NCBI GenBank assembly: GCA_902536935.1
Contig: CACAZM010000011.1
Coordinates: 1-54,025 of the forward strand
Length of the DNA: 54,025 nt
Direction: 5' to 3'
From: an uncultured Bacteroidota bacterium
Lineage (GTDB): Bacteria; Bacteroidota; Bacteroidia; Flavobacteriales; Flavobacteriaceae
Shown here: positions 1 through 9,109 of the stretch, piece by piece
Layout of the letters: the number at the start of each line of letters is the position of its first letter
How positions within the stretch are numbered: position 1 is the stretch's first letter
Made by a program: the position numbers and the translations under genes
The notes under the pieces: generated by a model
Databases searched by the model: none
Told to the model about the DNA's origin: nothing
The model's input: only the letters and a program-made list of their open reading frames with translations

Positions 1-1070
1 ATGGAGATCAGTATACAATGAATAGAGCAAGTGGTAATGTTGGTCAAGCTGGGACTCCAGAAAATGCATATTCATTAATTGCTGAAGATTTAAAGGATGC
101 TATATCAATGTTGCCTTCTACCCAAACTAGAACTGGAGCTGCAACTAAAGGTGCTGCACAAGCTCTTCTTGGTAAAGTCCTTTTATACCATGCGACTTAT
201 GATAGCTCTAAGTATGCTGAAGCTGCAACTCAATTTGAAACAGTAATTTCTAGCGGTCAATATAGATTACTCAATCACGGTAATGAATTCAACAGTATTT
301 GGACCCTTGAAGCTGAAAATAGTCCAGAGTCGTTATTTGAGGTACAATACACTAGTGTTGAGGGTGCAGGATGGGGATGTATTGTATGTAGTGAAGGAAC
401 TTACATGCCTAAATTCAACAATCCTCGTAGTGGATGGGAAAATAGTACATATACAGTAGGGTGGGGGTTTTCATTACCAACTCCTATGCTGTATGATGCT
501 TATAAAGCTGGAGATTCGCGAAGAGATTTAACAATCATGGATGTAAGTAATGATGAACGCGGTGGTGGCGAAAGTCGCGAGGATACAGGCTTTTTTACAA
601 AAAAATATATAGTAAATAAAGCGAATGATTTGTCTAGAAATGGTTCAGACCCATTAAATTTTGAAAATAATTACAGAGCAATACGTTATGCTGATGTATT
701 ATTGATGGCTGCTGAAGCGCATGCCAATAATAATAATTCTACAAAAGCTACAACATATTTAAATCAGGTTAGAGCTCGAGCTTTTGGAGACAACTCACAA
801 GATTATTCTTCTGCTGAAGGCTCATTGACAGATGCAATTCTAGCTGAGCGACGGTTGGAGTTAGCTGCAGAGGGCCACTACTTTTTTGATTTAGTGCGCA
901 CTGGAAAAGCCAAAGCTGCATTCCAAAGTTATAATAGTAACTATGCAAGTGGCGAAACAAGACCTGAAATTCAGTATATAGAAAATAAAAACGAATTCCT
1001 TCCGATTCCACTTGTGGAATTAGAGTTGGCGAATGCCATTGACAGGTGGGGTCAAAATGAAGGATATTAA
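1..1070 (+). CDS. SusD/RagB-family glycan-binding outer-membrane protein (5' truncated)
   Basis: C-terminal part of a SusD/RagB nutrient-binding lipoprotein, the surface partner of a SusC TonB-dependent transporter. The reading frame is open to the first bases of the window (codons from base 3), so the N-terminal lipobox and the partner SusC lie outside; the ATG at 18 is internal. The visible part shows the family's C-terminal signatures: YRAIRYADVLLMAAEAHA, the repeat-like segment LAERRLELAAEGHYFFDLVRTG, and an ending FLPIPLVELELANA followed by NEGY. The GH16, GH3 and phosphorylase genes downstream suggest it binds a beta-1,3-glucan such as laminarin; that substrate is inferred from context only. 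Confidence 0.93.
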   Translation, partial: GDQYTMNRASGNVGQAGTPENAYSLIAEDLKDAISMLPSTQTRTGAATKGAAQALLGKVLLYHATYDSSKYAEAATQFETVISSGQYRLLNHGNEFNSIWTLEAENSPESLFEVQYTSVEGAGWGCIVCSEGTYMPKFNNPRSGWENSTYTVGWGFSLPTPMLYDAYKAGDSRRDLTIMDVSNDERGGGESREDTGFFTKKYIVNKANDLSRNGSDPLNFENNYRAIRYADVLLMAAEAHANNNNSTKATTYLNQVRARAFGDNSQDYSSAEGSLTDAILAERRLELAAEGHYFFDLVRTGKAKAAFQSYNSNYASGETRPEIQYIENKNEFLPIPLVELELANAIDRWGQNEGY

Positions 1071-1119
1071 CCACCAAATTAACATGTTAAATCAATTATT
1101 AATTTTTAAATATTTAAAT

Positions 1120-1719
1120 ATGAATTTACTTAAAAAAGGAATGTTATTCCTATTTGCAGCAACACTCTTTGTTGCTTGCTCTGACGATGATGATGTCGTG
1201 GTAACACCAGAAACTCCGGAAGAGCCTGTTAATAATCATCCTTTAGCTGGAACTACCTGGGCCCTTGCTCAACAAGCAGCTGCTTTAGGAGTTGGTCCAA
1301 ATAAAGGTGATATAGGCTGGTGGTCTAATAGCGCGGATGACCTTACTGTAAGAGCTTGCTTATTTGATGACACTATTACTTTTAATGCTGACAACAGTTA
1401 TGTGCATGTAATGGGTTCTGAAACATGGATTGAATCATGGCAAGATGGTGCAGATGAAGGTTGTAGAGCTCCTATTGCTCCACACGATGGATCTAATCCA
1501 GCTACATGGAGCGCTGATGCTTCAACAGTAACTGTAGTAGGTGATGGGGCACACATAGGTCTTTCAAAAGTTCATGGTTCTGGAGAAGATGGAAATGCAG
1601 TTGATGATACAATTGTATACAACTATGTATTATCTGCGGATGGAAATACAATGACAGTAGACATCCAATATGCTCTTCCTGATGGAAATACTTGGACATT
1701 TATTTATTCTAAACAGTAG
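1120..1719 (+). CDS. Small surface lipoprotein in the SusE position, lipocalin-like, function unknown
   Basis: 199-residue lipoprotein. The frame stays open upstream to 1033, but I chose ATG 1120 because it gives a clean lipoprotein signal (basic MNLLKKG, hydrophobic core, lipobox FVAC with Cys20 followed by an acidic SDDDD). The mature part is a proline/glutamate-rich linker and one domain of about 150 residues starting HPLAGTTWALA. It is rich in Trp and Asp, has two cysteines (RACLF, EGCRAP), and its strand pattern ends in NTWTFIYS, like a lipocalin-type beta sandwich. I know similar domains beside flavobacterial laminarinase genes, but no function is established to my knowledge. Its place between SusD and GH16 suggests a surface glucan-binding protein (inference). 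Confidence 0.75.
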   Translation: MNLLKKGMLFLFAATLFVACSDDDDVVVTPETPEEPVNNHPLAGTTWALAQQAAALGVGPNKGDIGWWSNSADDLTVRACLFDDTITFNADNSYVHVMGSETWIESWQDGADEGCRAPIAPHDGSNPATWSADASTVTVVGDGAHIGLSKVHGSGEDGNAVDDTIVYNYVLSADGNTMTVDIQYALPDGNTWTFIYSKQ

Positions 1720-1746
1720 TAAATAATTTATAAAACTACTTCCTAA

Positions 1747-1778
1747 ACATACGGCTCAACTCGGGCCGTATGTTTTTT
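1747..1778 (+). terminator. Rho-independent terminator inside the first PUL
   Basis: A perfect 9-bp inverted repeat, ACATACGGC (1747-1755) and GCCGTATGT (1765-1773), with a 9-base loop, followed at once by six T residues. It lies 28 bases after the lipoprotein stop and only 16 bases before the GH16 start, leaving no room for a conventional promoter, so it may act as a partial terminator. Confidence 0.85.
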
Positions 1779-1794
1779 AAATAAATATTATTTC

Positions 1795-2619
1795 GTGAGA
1801 TTATCTTTTCCTCTTCTTATATTTTTTTTATTAATTGGTTGCGGTGACGACCCTCAACCTGTTAGTCCAATAGAACAGACGATTGATCCTGAAACACCGG
1901 TTGGTTCAGGTAATAATGATGTTTTAGTTTGGTTTGAAGAATTTGATTATAATGGAGCCCCTGATCCAAGTAAATGGACCATCGAAACGGGAAACGGAGA
2001 TTGGGGCTGGGGAAATGGAGAAGACCAGTATTACAGAGCTCAGAATTTAGAAGTTTCTGATGGTACCTTGAAAATTACAGCAAAGCGAGAAAATTTTGGT
2101 GGTTTTGAGTATACTTCTGGAAGAATGAAGACTCAAGGGAATTTTAATTTTAAATATGGTAAGGCTGAAATTCGGGCAAAACTTCCAGCTACACAAGGAA
2201 CCTGGCCTGCAATTTGGCTATTAGGTAGCTCTCATTCAACTTTAGGTTGGCCTTTTTGTGGGGAAATTGATATTATGGAACAAAGAGGACAACTCAATGA
2301 TAAATCTTATGTATTGGGTACAGTTCATTGGAATAATGGTTCAGAATATAACCCTGCTAGCTATAGTTTGAACTCCCAAAATATTGAAAATTTATCTACT
2401 GAATGGCATTTATTCACTATGGATTGGACCGAAGACCGCATAAAGATAGGTGTAGATAACAATTACTATTATCAAATTAATACCAATAATAGTATGCCAT
2501 TTTTTGATCCTTTCTTTTTTATTGTAAATGTAGCTATCGGAGGAACTCTTGGTGGAAATATAGATCCTAATTTCTCTCAAGACATTATGGAAATTGATTA
2601 CATCAGGGTCTATCAGTAA
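1795..2619 (+). CDS. GH16 endo-beta-1,3-glucanase (laminarinase) lipoprotein
   Basis: 274-residue GH16 enzyme that hydrolyses internal beta-1,3 (or mixed-linkage) glucan bonds at the cell surface. The retaining GH16 signature is intact: E157-I-D159-I-M-E162 (nucleophile, assisting Asp, acid/base). Family blocks around it include WTIETGNGDWGWGNGE, YTSGRMKTQG, KYGKAEIRAKLP and GTWPAIWLLG, with DYIRVYQ at the end. The N-terminus MRLSFPLLIFFLLIGC has a lipobox with Cys16. No ATG is available in frame; GTG at 1795 is the only good start, just after the terminator hairpin. The aromatic-rich cleft region and neighbouring GH3 and phosphorylase genes fit a laminarinase; an agarase or carrageenase subfamily seems unlikely but was not tested. 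Confidence 0.93.
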   Translation: MRLSFPLLIFFLLIGCGDDPQPVSPIEQTIDPETPVGSGNNDVLVWFEEFDYNGAPDPSKWTIETGNGDWGWGNGEDQYYRAQNLEVSDGTLKITAKRENFGGFEYTSGRMKTQGNFNFKYGKAEIRAKLPATQGTWPAIWLLGSSHSTLGWPFCGEIDIMEQRGQLNDKSYVLGTVHWNNGSEYNPASYSLNSQNIENLSTEWHLFTMDWTEDRIKIGVDNNYYYQINTNNSMPFFDPFFFIVNVAIGGTLGGNIDPNFSQDIMEIDYIRVYQ

Positions 2620-2645
2620 AGATATCCTTGACTGTTTAGTTCATG

Positions 2646-2691
2646 TAGCTTTAATTTTTAAATTAATAATGAAGCTAAACTTTCTTTTTTT
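2646..2691 (+). terminator. Possible weak terminator after the GH16 gene
   Basis: TAGCTT (2646-2651) can pair with AAGCTA (2672-2677) around an A/T-rich interior, and a run of seven T follows at 2685-2691. The stem is short and AT-rich, so termination would be weak. It lies in the 123-base gap between the GH16 and MFS genes. Confidence 0.35.
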
Positions 2692-2742
2692 GATAAATAT
2701 TTATTAAAAACATACGAACAAACACTAGTTTGCTGAAATAAA

Positions 2743-4287
2743 ATGACCAAAAAAACACTCTTTATTGCTTTTGTCGTTTCACTTGGTGGCTTTCTATTTG
2801 GTTTTGATGCTGGCATCATTTCTGGAGTCATGTCTTATGCTGGCCCTCAATTTGACCTCAACGACGCTCAAACTGGCTGGGTGGTTAGTTCTCCGTCATT
2901 TGCGGCCATGATAGCCATGCTAGTCGCAGGTCGTCTTAGCGATCGTATCGGACGAAAAAAAATATTGATTGTAGTTGCATTTTTATATGCTCTTTCTGCA
3001 ATTACCTCTGCCTATGCTGTTTCATATGAAGCTTTATATTTATCTCGTATGGTCGGGGGATTGGCTTTTGGTGCAGCACTCATTTTAGCACCAACCTATA
3101 TCGCCGAAATCTCAACGGCAGAAAATCGAGGGAAGCTCGTTTCCATACAGCAGCTCAATATCGTATTGGGCTTTTTTGCTGCCTTCTTGAGCAACTATTA
3201 TTTTAACCAGTACAATGTATCGGGAAGTGAAGTTCTCTCCGATGAAAATGTTTGGAGATGGATGTTGGGTGTAGAGTTTTTCCCCGCCATCTTTTATTTT
3301 GGACTTTTGTTTTTTGTGCCAAAAAGTCCACGTTGGCTCTACACTAAAAATCGTGCCGATCAAGCCAAGAATGTTCTGGAGCGTATTCATGGATTAGAGC
3401 AAGCAGATATCGAAATCCATTCTATAGAAAAAAATATTGAAGATAGTGAGGTTTCAAATGAAGTTTCTATTCGTGAACTCATCGCACCAGCTTTACGATT
3501 CATCATGATTGTTGGAATCACCTTGGGAATTTTACAACAGGTTACTGGGATCAACGCCATTTATTTTTATGCCACGTCCATATTTAAACAAACGGGCATC
3601 GGAACAGATGCTGCTTTTTCCTCGGGTGTATTGCTGAGTTTTACCACGGTTGTGTTTACACTTCTTGCCATATACTTGATTGATCGTATGGGACGACGAC
3701 CGCTACTCATCGTTGGTATGTCTGGGATTGCAGTGAGTTTGCTATTGTGTGCCTATAGCTTTAGTCAGGCAACCTATGAACTCTCAGCTTCTGAAATTAA
3801 TTCTTTTGAAAATATTGACACCTATAAGCTAGCAGAATTTCAAGACATTATTTACGATAATGATGTTTCTTTTAAGAATGACATCAAAGCAGCTATAGGA
3901 AACCAAGTTTATGCCCTAAATGAAGGCACTATTTTAGAAGTCGCAATCAACATGAATGCGACCCTTGTTCTCATTGGGATTCTCGGATTTATTGCCTGTT
4001 TTGCGTTTTCGTTAGGACCAGTGATGTGGGTAATGCTCTCCGAAATTTTCCCAAATCGATATAGAGGCTTAGCCATTGGTGTTATTGGCTTTATCAACTC
4101 TTTTTCAAGTTGGTTAATCCAACAAATTTTCCCATGGGAAATTTCAAATTTGGGGAGTGCATTGACTTTCTTAATTTATGGATTAATTGCTACAGTAGGC
4201 GTGTTGTTGTTTATTAAGATTCTTCCTGAAACCAAAGGAAAATCTTTAGAGCAACTAGAAAATGAATTGGTCAAGTATAACGCTTAA
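2743..4287 (+). CDS. Sugar-porter family MFS transporter
   Basis: 514-residue inner-membrane sugar permease of the MFS sugar porter (SP) family, probably a proton symporter for glucose or short glucosides. Seen: the N-terminal helix motif GGFLFGFDAGIISG, the loop 2-3 signature GRLSDRIGRKK, a second RMGRRP loop after helix 8, QQVTGINAIYFY in helix 7, PKSPRWL at the end of helix 6, and the C-terminal PETKGKSLEQLE. About 60 extra residues (roughly 350-405) form an enlarged hydrophilic loop between helices 9 and 10. It stands 14 bases before the GH158-like gene in the same operon. The substrate is inferred only from the neighbouring beta-glucan enzymes. Confidence 0.92.
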   Translation: MTKKTLFIAFVVSLGGFLFGFDAGIISGVMSYAGPQFDLNDAQTGWVVSSPSFAAMIAMLVAGRLSDRIGRKKILIVVAFLYALSAITSAYAVSYEALYLSRMVGGLAFGAALILAPTYIAEISTAENRGKLVSIQQLNIVLGFFAAFLSNYYFNQYNVSGSEVLSDENVWRWMLGVEFFPAIFYFGLLFFVPKSPRWLYTKNRADQAKNVLERIHGLEQADIEIHSIEKNIEDSEVSNEVSIRELIAPALRFIMIVGITLGILQQVTGINAIYFYATSIFKQTGIGTDAAFSSGVLLSFTTVVFTLLAIYLIDRMGRRPLLIVGMSGIAVSLLLCAYSFSQATYELSASEINSFENIDTYKLAEFQDIIYDNDVSFKNDIKAAIGNQVYALNEGTILEVAINMNATLVLIGILGFIACFAFSLGPVMWVMLSEIFPNRYRGLAIGVIGFINSFSSWLIQQIFPWEISNLGSALTFLIYGLIATVGVLLFIKILPETKGKSLEQLENELVKYNA

Positions 4288-4301
4288 AACTCATTAGCTA
4301 A

Positions 4302-5618
4302 ATGAATAAAATCAAGTTGTCAGTCTTTGGGGTTTTTTTCATGTTTTTTTCTAAGGCCTTTAACCCACCAATACTATATCAAAAAATGAATCAACCAGTT
4401 AAAGTGACAATTGTTAATAACGATGGAAAGTATTGTTTAAAAGTTGATGGCGAACCATTTTATATCAATGGTGCAGGACTGGAATTTGGAAGCATAGCAT
4501 CATTAGCAAAATACAAAGGAAATTCTTTTCGAACGTGGCGAACAGAGAATGGTAAGAACACAGCACTTGAAATTTTAGACGAAGCCCATAAATATGGTTT
4601 AAAAGTGACTATGGGTATCGAAGTTGCTCGCGAACGTCATGGTTTTGACTATAATGATGAGCAAGCTGTAGCAAATCAACTTGAAAGAATCAAGTTAGAG
4701 GTTATGGCTCTTAAAGATCACCCTGCTTTATTGATTTGGGCGATTGGGAATGAACTCAATTTACGCTACACTAATTATAAAGTTTGGGATGCTGTTAATG
4801 ATATTTCTAAAATGATTCATCAAATAGATCCCAATCATCCGACAACAACTACCCTTGCTGGGATTTCAAAATGGGAAATCGAACAAATTAAAAAACGTGC
4901 TCCAAACTTGGACCTTCTGTCTTTTCAAGTTTATGGAGAATTGGGTAGACTTCCACGACAAGTTCGCTCGTATGGTTGGAACAAACCCTACATTGTTACA
5001 GAATGGGGCGCCACTGGCCACTGGGAGGTGCCAAAAACAAGCTGGGGAGTACCTATTGAAGAAAACAGCACTGTAAAGGCAAAAAATTATAAAACTCGCT
5101 ATATGAAAAGTATGCATATCGATACTACTTTATGTCTAGGATCTTATGTATTTTTGTGGGGTCAAAAACAAGAGAGAACTCCTACATGGTATGGTGTATT
5201 TACAGAAAGTGGAGAAGCAACAGAATCTGTAGATGTGATGCAATATTTATGGACAGGTGAATGGCCTGACAATCGGTCTCCACAAATTGAGTCATTTTTG
5301 CTTGAAAATCAAGAAGCTACTCAAAGTATAACTTTGAAACCCAATGGGACATACAATGCAAAAGTCATTGCAAACGATCCAAATCATGACGTTTTAATCT
5401 ACTCCTGCGAAATCTTACATGAAAGTACAGACCTTAAGGACGGGGGTGACCACGAAGAGAGACCTGCTTCTGCTAAATGGAAAAATACAATTAATCAAAA
5501 TGGAGAAATCACATTTGTGATACCTGACGAAGAAGGGCAATACCGTGTTTTTGTTTACGTACATGATAACAAGAATCATGTTGCTACAGCAAATATTCCA
5601 TTTCAAGTAAAAAAATAA
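4302..5618 (+). CDS. Exported TIM-barrel glycoside hydrolase, GH158-like (probable endo-beta-1,3-glucanase)
   Basis: 438-residue clan GH-A glycosidase. An N-terminal hydrophobic segment without a lipobox (residues 5-19) suggests export to the periplasm. The TIM barrel carries a typical acid/base at the end of strand 4 (IWAIGNE, E151) and a nucleophile at strand 7 (YIVTEWGATGHWE, E234). After about residue 325 there is an Ig-like beta domain starting RSPQIESFLLENQEA. This two-domain plan and size match GH158 endo-beta-1,3-glucanases as known from Bacteroides uniformis; the barrel is also related to GH2 barrels. The family number is my assignment from architecture and context, not from a search. 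It is co-directional with the MFS gene and the phosphorylase. Confidence 0.7.
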   Translation: MNKIKLSVFGVFFMFFSKAFNPPILYQKMNQPVKVTIVNNDGKYCLKVDGEPFYINGAGLEFGSIASLAKYKGNSFRTWRTENGKNTALEILDEAHKYGLKVTMGIEVARERHGFDYNDEQAVANQLERIKLEVMALKDHPALLIWAIGNELNLRYTNYKVWDAVNDISKMIHQIDPNHPTTTTLAGISKWEIEQIKKRAPNLDLLSFQVYGELGRLPRQVRSYGWNKPYIVTEWGATGHWEVPKTSWGVPIEENSTVKAKNYKTRYMKSMHIDTTLCLGSYVFLWGQKQERTPTWYGVFTESGEATESVDVMQYLWTGEWPDNRSPQIESFLLENQEATQSITLKPNGTYNAKVIANDPNHDVLIYSCEILHESTDLKDGGDHEERPASAKWKNTINQNGEITFVIPDEEGQYRVFVYVHDNKNHVATANIPFQVKK

Positions 5619-5668
5619 AAAACAAATAGTACTTATTGAACTATCAAAAAATAATTGCAAAAGAAACT

Positions 5669-8600
5669 ATGCATATCGGAAAAAATTTAAGACAAACAAA
5701 TCCACTTGAACCTGAAGGAAAACTAATAAAAATAGACGGAGACTGGTTTTTTAAAATTTGCAATGTCGACAATATGCCACCATTTTTTATGAGCATTGTC
5801 AGTGACGCAAATCACTGGATGTTTATTGGAAGTAATGGTGGTCTTTCTGCAGGTAGAAAAGATTGTAATCAAGCACTTTTTCCTTACTATACTGTGGACA
5901 AAATTTTAGAAACTTCAGAAACTACAGGAAGTAAAACGGTTATGCGTGTCGATCAAGACGGAAAATCCTTTCTATGGGAGCCCTTTTCGAACCTTACAGA
6001 CTCAGCCTACCAAACTGAAACAAACTTGTATAAAAGTGAGTATGGAAATGTTGTGATTTTTGAGCAAATCAATCACGACCTTGGGCTTTCGTTCAAATAT
6101 CAATGGAGTTCGAGTAATCGATTTGGGTTTGTCCGACGTGCAACTCTAAGTAATCTTACCAAAACCAAAAAGGATGTTCATGTTTTGGATGGAATTCAAA
6201 ATTTGGTTCCCTATGGAGTTGAAGCCGATTTGCAAAATAGCAAAAGCAATCTTGTTGACGCTTACAAGAAAAGTGAGTTGGAGAAAGAATACGCCTTGGG
6301 AATCTATGCCTTGAGCGCGATTATCGTTGATCGTGCCGAACCAAGTGAGGCACTGAAAGCAACGACAGTTTGGTCTTTGGGGTTGAGCAATCCAACGTAT
6401 TTATTGTCTTCTTTTCAGCTTGAGGTATTTCGCCGTGGGCTTAGCCCCACAGAAGAGTGGGAAAACAAAGGGGAAAAAGGAGCTTATTTTCTAGTTGATA
6501 AAATAACTCTTGAAGGGAATCAAGCCAAAGAATGGCATATTATAGCTGATGTAAACCAGTCAATGATTGGCATTAGGTCTCTAACCCGTGCCATGGGCAA
6601 AGGGGATATCTTAGATCAAGTTCATAAAGATATTCAGAAAGGTACGAATAAACTCATTCAACTGTGCGCAGCAGCAGATGGCGTACAGCTTACTAATGAC
6701 AAGCAAACCACTATGCGCCATTTCTCCAACACTATGTTTAACATCATGCGTGGGGGAGTTTTCGATGCCAATTACCAAATTGAAAAGGGGGATTTCCTTT
6801 CTTATCTACAGCAAGCAAACAAAAAGGAATTTGAAAAATTTAAAGATCAACTCAATCAATGGGATGACCTGTTTTCACTCGATCAATTGGCAATCAATAT
6901 CAGTTCGAATCCTTCTGCTCCAATCAAACGGTTAGCAACAGAATATTTACCACTCAAATTTAGTCGCCGTCATGGCGATCCGAGTCGTCCTTGGAACTGG
7001 TTTTCGATCAATACCCAAAACGAAAATGATGGATCAAAAATACTTGATTACCAAGGTAACTGGCGCGATATTTTCCAAAACTGGGAAGCGCTTGCACATG
7101 CCTATCCATACTTTATTGAAGGTATGATCTTTAGATTTTTCAATGCGTCAACCTTTGACGGGTATAACCCATATCGGGTTACCAAAGCCGGGTTTGATTG
7201 GGAAATTATCGAGCCACACGATCCATGGTCATATATCGGATATTGGGGAGATCACCAAATTATCTACTTGTTGAAGTTTTTAGAATTTATAGAAAAACAC
7301 TTCCCAGGAAAGTTGGCAGATAGTTTGGCAGAAAACCATTTTGTTTATGCGCATGTTCCTTACATCATAAAGTCGTATGAAGACATTGTCAAAAACCCTA
7401 AGGACACTATACTTTTTGATGAGGAGTTACATCATCAAATTGATCAACAAAAAGAGGATTTGGGTGCTGATGGCGCTTTACTCAAAACGCCAACAGGTGA
7501 AGTGTATCATGTCAATATGCTAGAAAAATTGTTGGCAACGATACTCGCAAAAATGTCAAATTTTGTTCCTGAGGCAGGAATTTGGCTCAATACCCAGCGA
7601 CCCGAATGGAACGACGCCAATAATGCGCTAGTTGGAAACGGCACATCCATGGTTACCCTTTACTATATGCGGCGTTGTTTTTCGTTTTTTGATGATTTGA
7701 TTGAAAGTATTGACTTTAGTTCTTCTGCAATTTCGGCGGAATTACATCGTTTTTTCAGTGAAATTTTAAAGCTGCTCAATAAACATGAAAGCATACTTAC
7801 CAATCCAATGACTCAGCAAGATCGACAGTCAGTTGTAGATGCACTAGGGCAGGCGGGAAGTAGCTATCGAAATCAGATTTATAATAATGGGTTTTCTTCA
7901 ATGAAAGCAGACATCAGTATATCCGATCTCAAAGCATTTATTCGTGTCAGCTTGTCCTTTATCGACCATTCAATTGATGCAAACAAACGGGAAGATGGTT
8001 TGTACCATGCCTACAATCTAATCACATTTGAAGATCAAGGCGGGGTGTCTATTTCCTATCTTGATGAAATGCTTGAAGGGCAAGTTGCCGTTTTAAGTTC
8101 GGGCTACTTAAGCCCAGAACAAGCTGATCAGGTGCTTAATCAAATGCGGAAAAGCAAACTTTTCAGAGAGGATCAAAAAAGCTATATTTTATATCCTAAC
8201 AAGGATCTACCTCGCTTTTTTGAGAAAAATAATGTGCCTTCAGAAGCCGTCGAAAACTCAACACTGTTAAAGACACTACTAGCTGACAACAATACGCAAG
8301 TCATTCTTAAGGACTCTGCAGGTTCCTATCACTTTAATGGCAATTTTACAAATGCGGACAGCTTAAAGAATGCGATGTCTGAATTGCCAGATCGTTATGT
8401 CAATTTGGTCGCAACTGAACAAGAGAGTCTATTGTATATGTTTGAAGACTTGTTTGATCACAAATCCTTTACGGGTCGATCAGGTACGTTTTTTGGCTTT
8501 GAAGGCTTAGGATCGATTTACTGGCACATGGTATCCAAGTTGGCATTGGCTGTACAAGAGATTCTTTGGGAATCGATTCACAAGCAGTCTGATTCTGGTG

Positions 8601-9109
8601 TCATTGCCTCCCTAAAAAAACATTATTACCAAGTTGTTGACGGAATTGGTGCTCACAAAACGCCTAAAGCATACGGTGCTTTCCCAACAGACCCGTACTC
8701 ACATACCCCTGCTGGTCGAGGGGCACAACAGCCTGGAATGACAGGTCAGGTCAAAGAGGATATCTTGTGCCGTTGGGGAGAGTTTGGGGTGTATGCACAA
8801 GGCGGAAAACTCTTTTTTAACCCGACAATTGTTCGAACCGAGGAGTACTTAGAAAAGAAAAAGGAATTTGTTTTCTACGATGTAGAAAACAAAAAGCAAA
8901 CGCTGACTATTCCAAAGCACGCTCTTTGTTTTACCTATTGCCAAGTACCGATTGTTTACCACAACGAATCCAACGTAAATGGAATTGAATTGGTTCTCTC
9001 CAATGGGGAAAAGAAGAAGGTTGACCAACATCACCTTGATGTGGTTGATGCAGCCAATCTCTTTAGTCGAAATGGAAAAATTTCTCAAATCAACATCTAT
9101 TTCTCATGA
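5669..9109 (+). CDS. Very large GH149/GH94-like beta-1,3-glucan phosphorylase
   Basis: 1146 residues from ATG 5669 (an upstream TTG at 5636 in frame would add 11). No signal peptide, so cytoplasmic. It resembles GH94-clan inverting phosphorylases, which use phosphate to release glucose-1-phosphate from chain ends. Key blocks: RRHGDPSRPWNWFSI, a barrel motif WRDIFQNWEALAHAYP, and RPEWNDANNALVGNGTS, where D649 is the expected general acid (compare DWND in cellobiose phosphorylase). The length of about 1150 residues and the C-terminal HKTPKAYGAFPTDPYSHTPAGRGAQQPGMTGQ block fit GH149 beta-1,3-oligoglucan phosphorylase better than 800-residue GH94 enzymes; GH161 is the main alternative. Its stop overlaps the GH3 start (ATGA), so both are probably translationally coupled. 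Confidence 0.82.
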   Translation: MHIGKNLRQTNPLEPEGKLIKIDGDWFFKICNVDNMPPFFMSIVSDANHWMFIGSNGGLSAGRKDCNQALFPYYTVDKILETSETTGSKTVMRVDQDGKSFLWEPFSNLTDSAYQTETNLYKSEYGNVVIFEQINHDLGLSFKYQWSSSNRFGFVRRATLSNLTKTKKDVHVLDGIQNLVPYGVEADLQNSKSNLVDAYKKSELEKEYALGIYALSAIIVDRAEPSEALKATTVWSLGLSNPTYLLSSFQLEVFRRGLSPTEEWENKGEKGAYFLVDKITLEGNQAKEWHIIADVNQSMIGIRSLTRAMGKGDILDQVHKDIQKGTNKLIQLCAAADGVQLTNDKQTTMRHFSNTMFNIMRGGVFDANYQIEKGDFLSYLQQANKKEFEKFKDQLNQWDDLFSLDQLAINISSNPSAPIKRLATEYLPLKFSRRHGDPSRPWNWFSINTQNENDGSKILDYQGNWRDIFQNWEALAHAYPYFIEGMIFRFFNASTFDGYNPYRVTKAGFDWEIIEPHDPWSYIGYWGDHQIIYLLKFLEFIEKHFPGKLADSLAENHFVYAHVPYIIKSYEDIVKNPKDTILFDEELHHQIDQQKEDLGADGALLKTPTGEVYHVNMLEKLLATILAKMSNFVPEAGIWLNTQRPEWNDANNALVGNGTSMVTLYYMRRCFSFFDDLIESIDFSSSAISAELHRFFSEILKLLNKHESILTNPMTQQDRQSVVDALGQAGSSYRNQIYNNGFSSMKADISISDLKAFIRVSLSFIDHSIDANKREDGLYHAYNLITFEDQGGVSISYLDEMLEGQVAVLSSGYLSPEQADQVLNQMRKSKLFREDQKSYILYPNKDLPRFFEKNNVPSEAVENSTLLKTLLADNNTQVILKDSAGSYHFNGNFTNADSLKNAMSELPDRYVNLVATEQESLLYMFEDLFDHKSFTGRSGTFFGFEGLGSIYWHMVSKLALAVQEILWESIHKQSDSGVIASLKKHYYQVVDGIGAHKTPKAYGAFPTDPYSHTPAGRGAQQPGMTGQVKEDILCRWGEFGVYAQGGKLFFNPTIVRTEEYLEKKKEFVFYDVENKKQTLTIPKHALCFTYCQVPIVYHNESNVNGIELVLSNGEKKKVDQHHLDVVDAANLFSRNGKISQINIYFS

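Noticed and set aside
1502-1699. Open frame of 65 codons on the minus strand inside the small lipoprotein gene
   Set aside because: It is antisense to a frame with a clear lipoprotein signal and has no start context or recognisable domain; a shadow.
2726-2732. TAGTTTG before the MFS gene as a -7 promoter element
   Set aside because: It has only one base between TA and TTTG instead of two and no -33 element was found; not strong enough to list.
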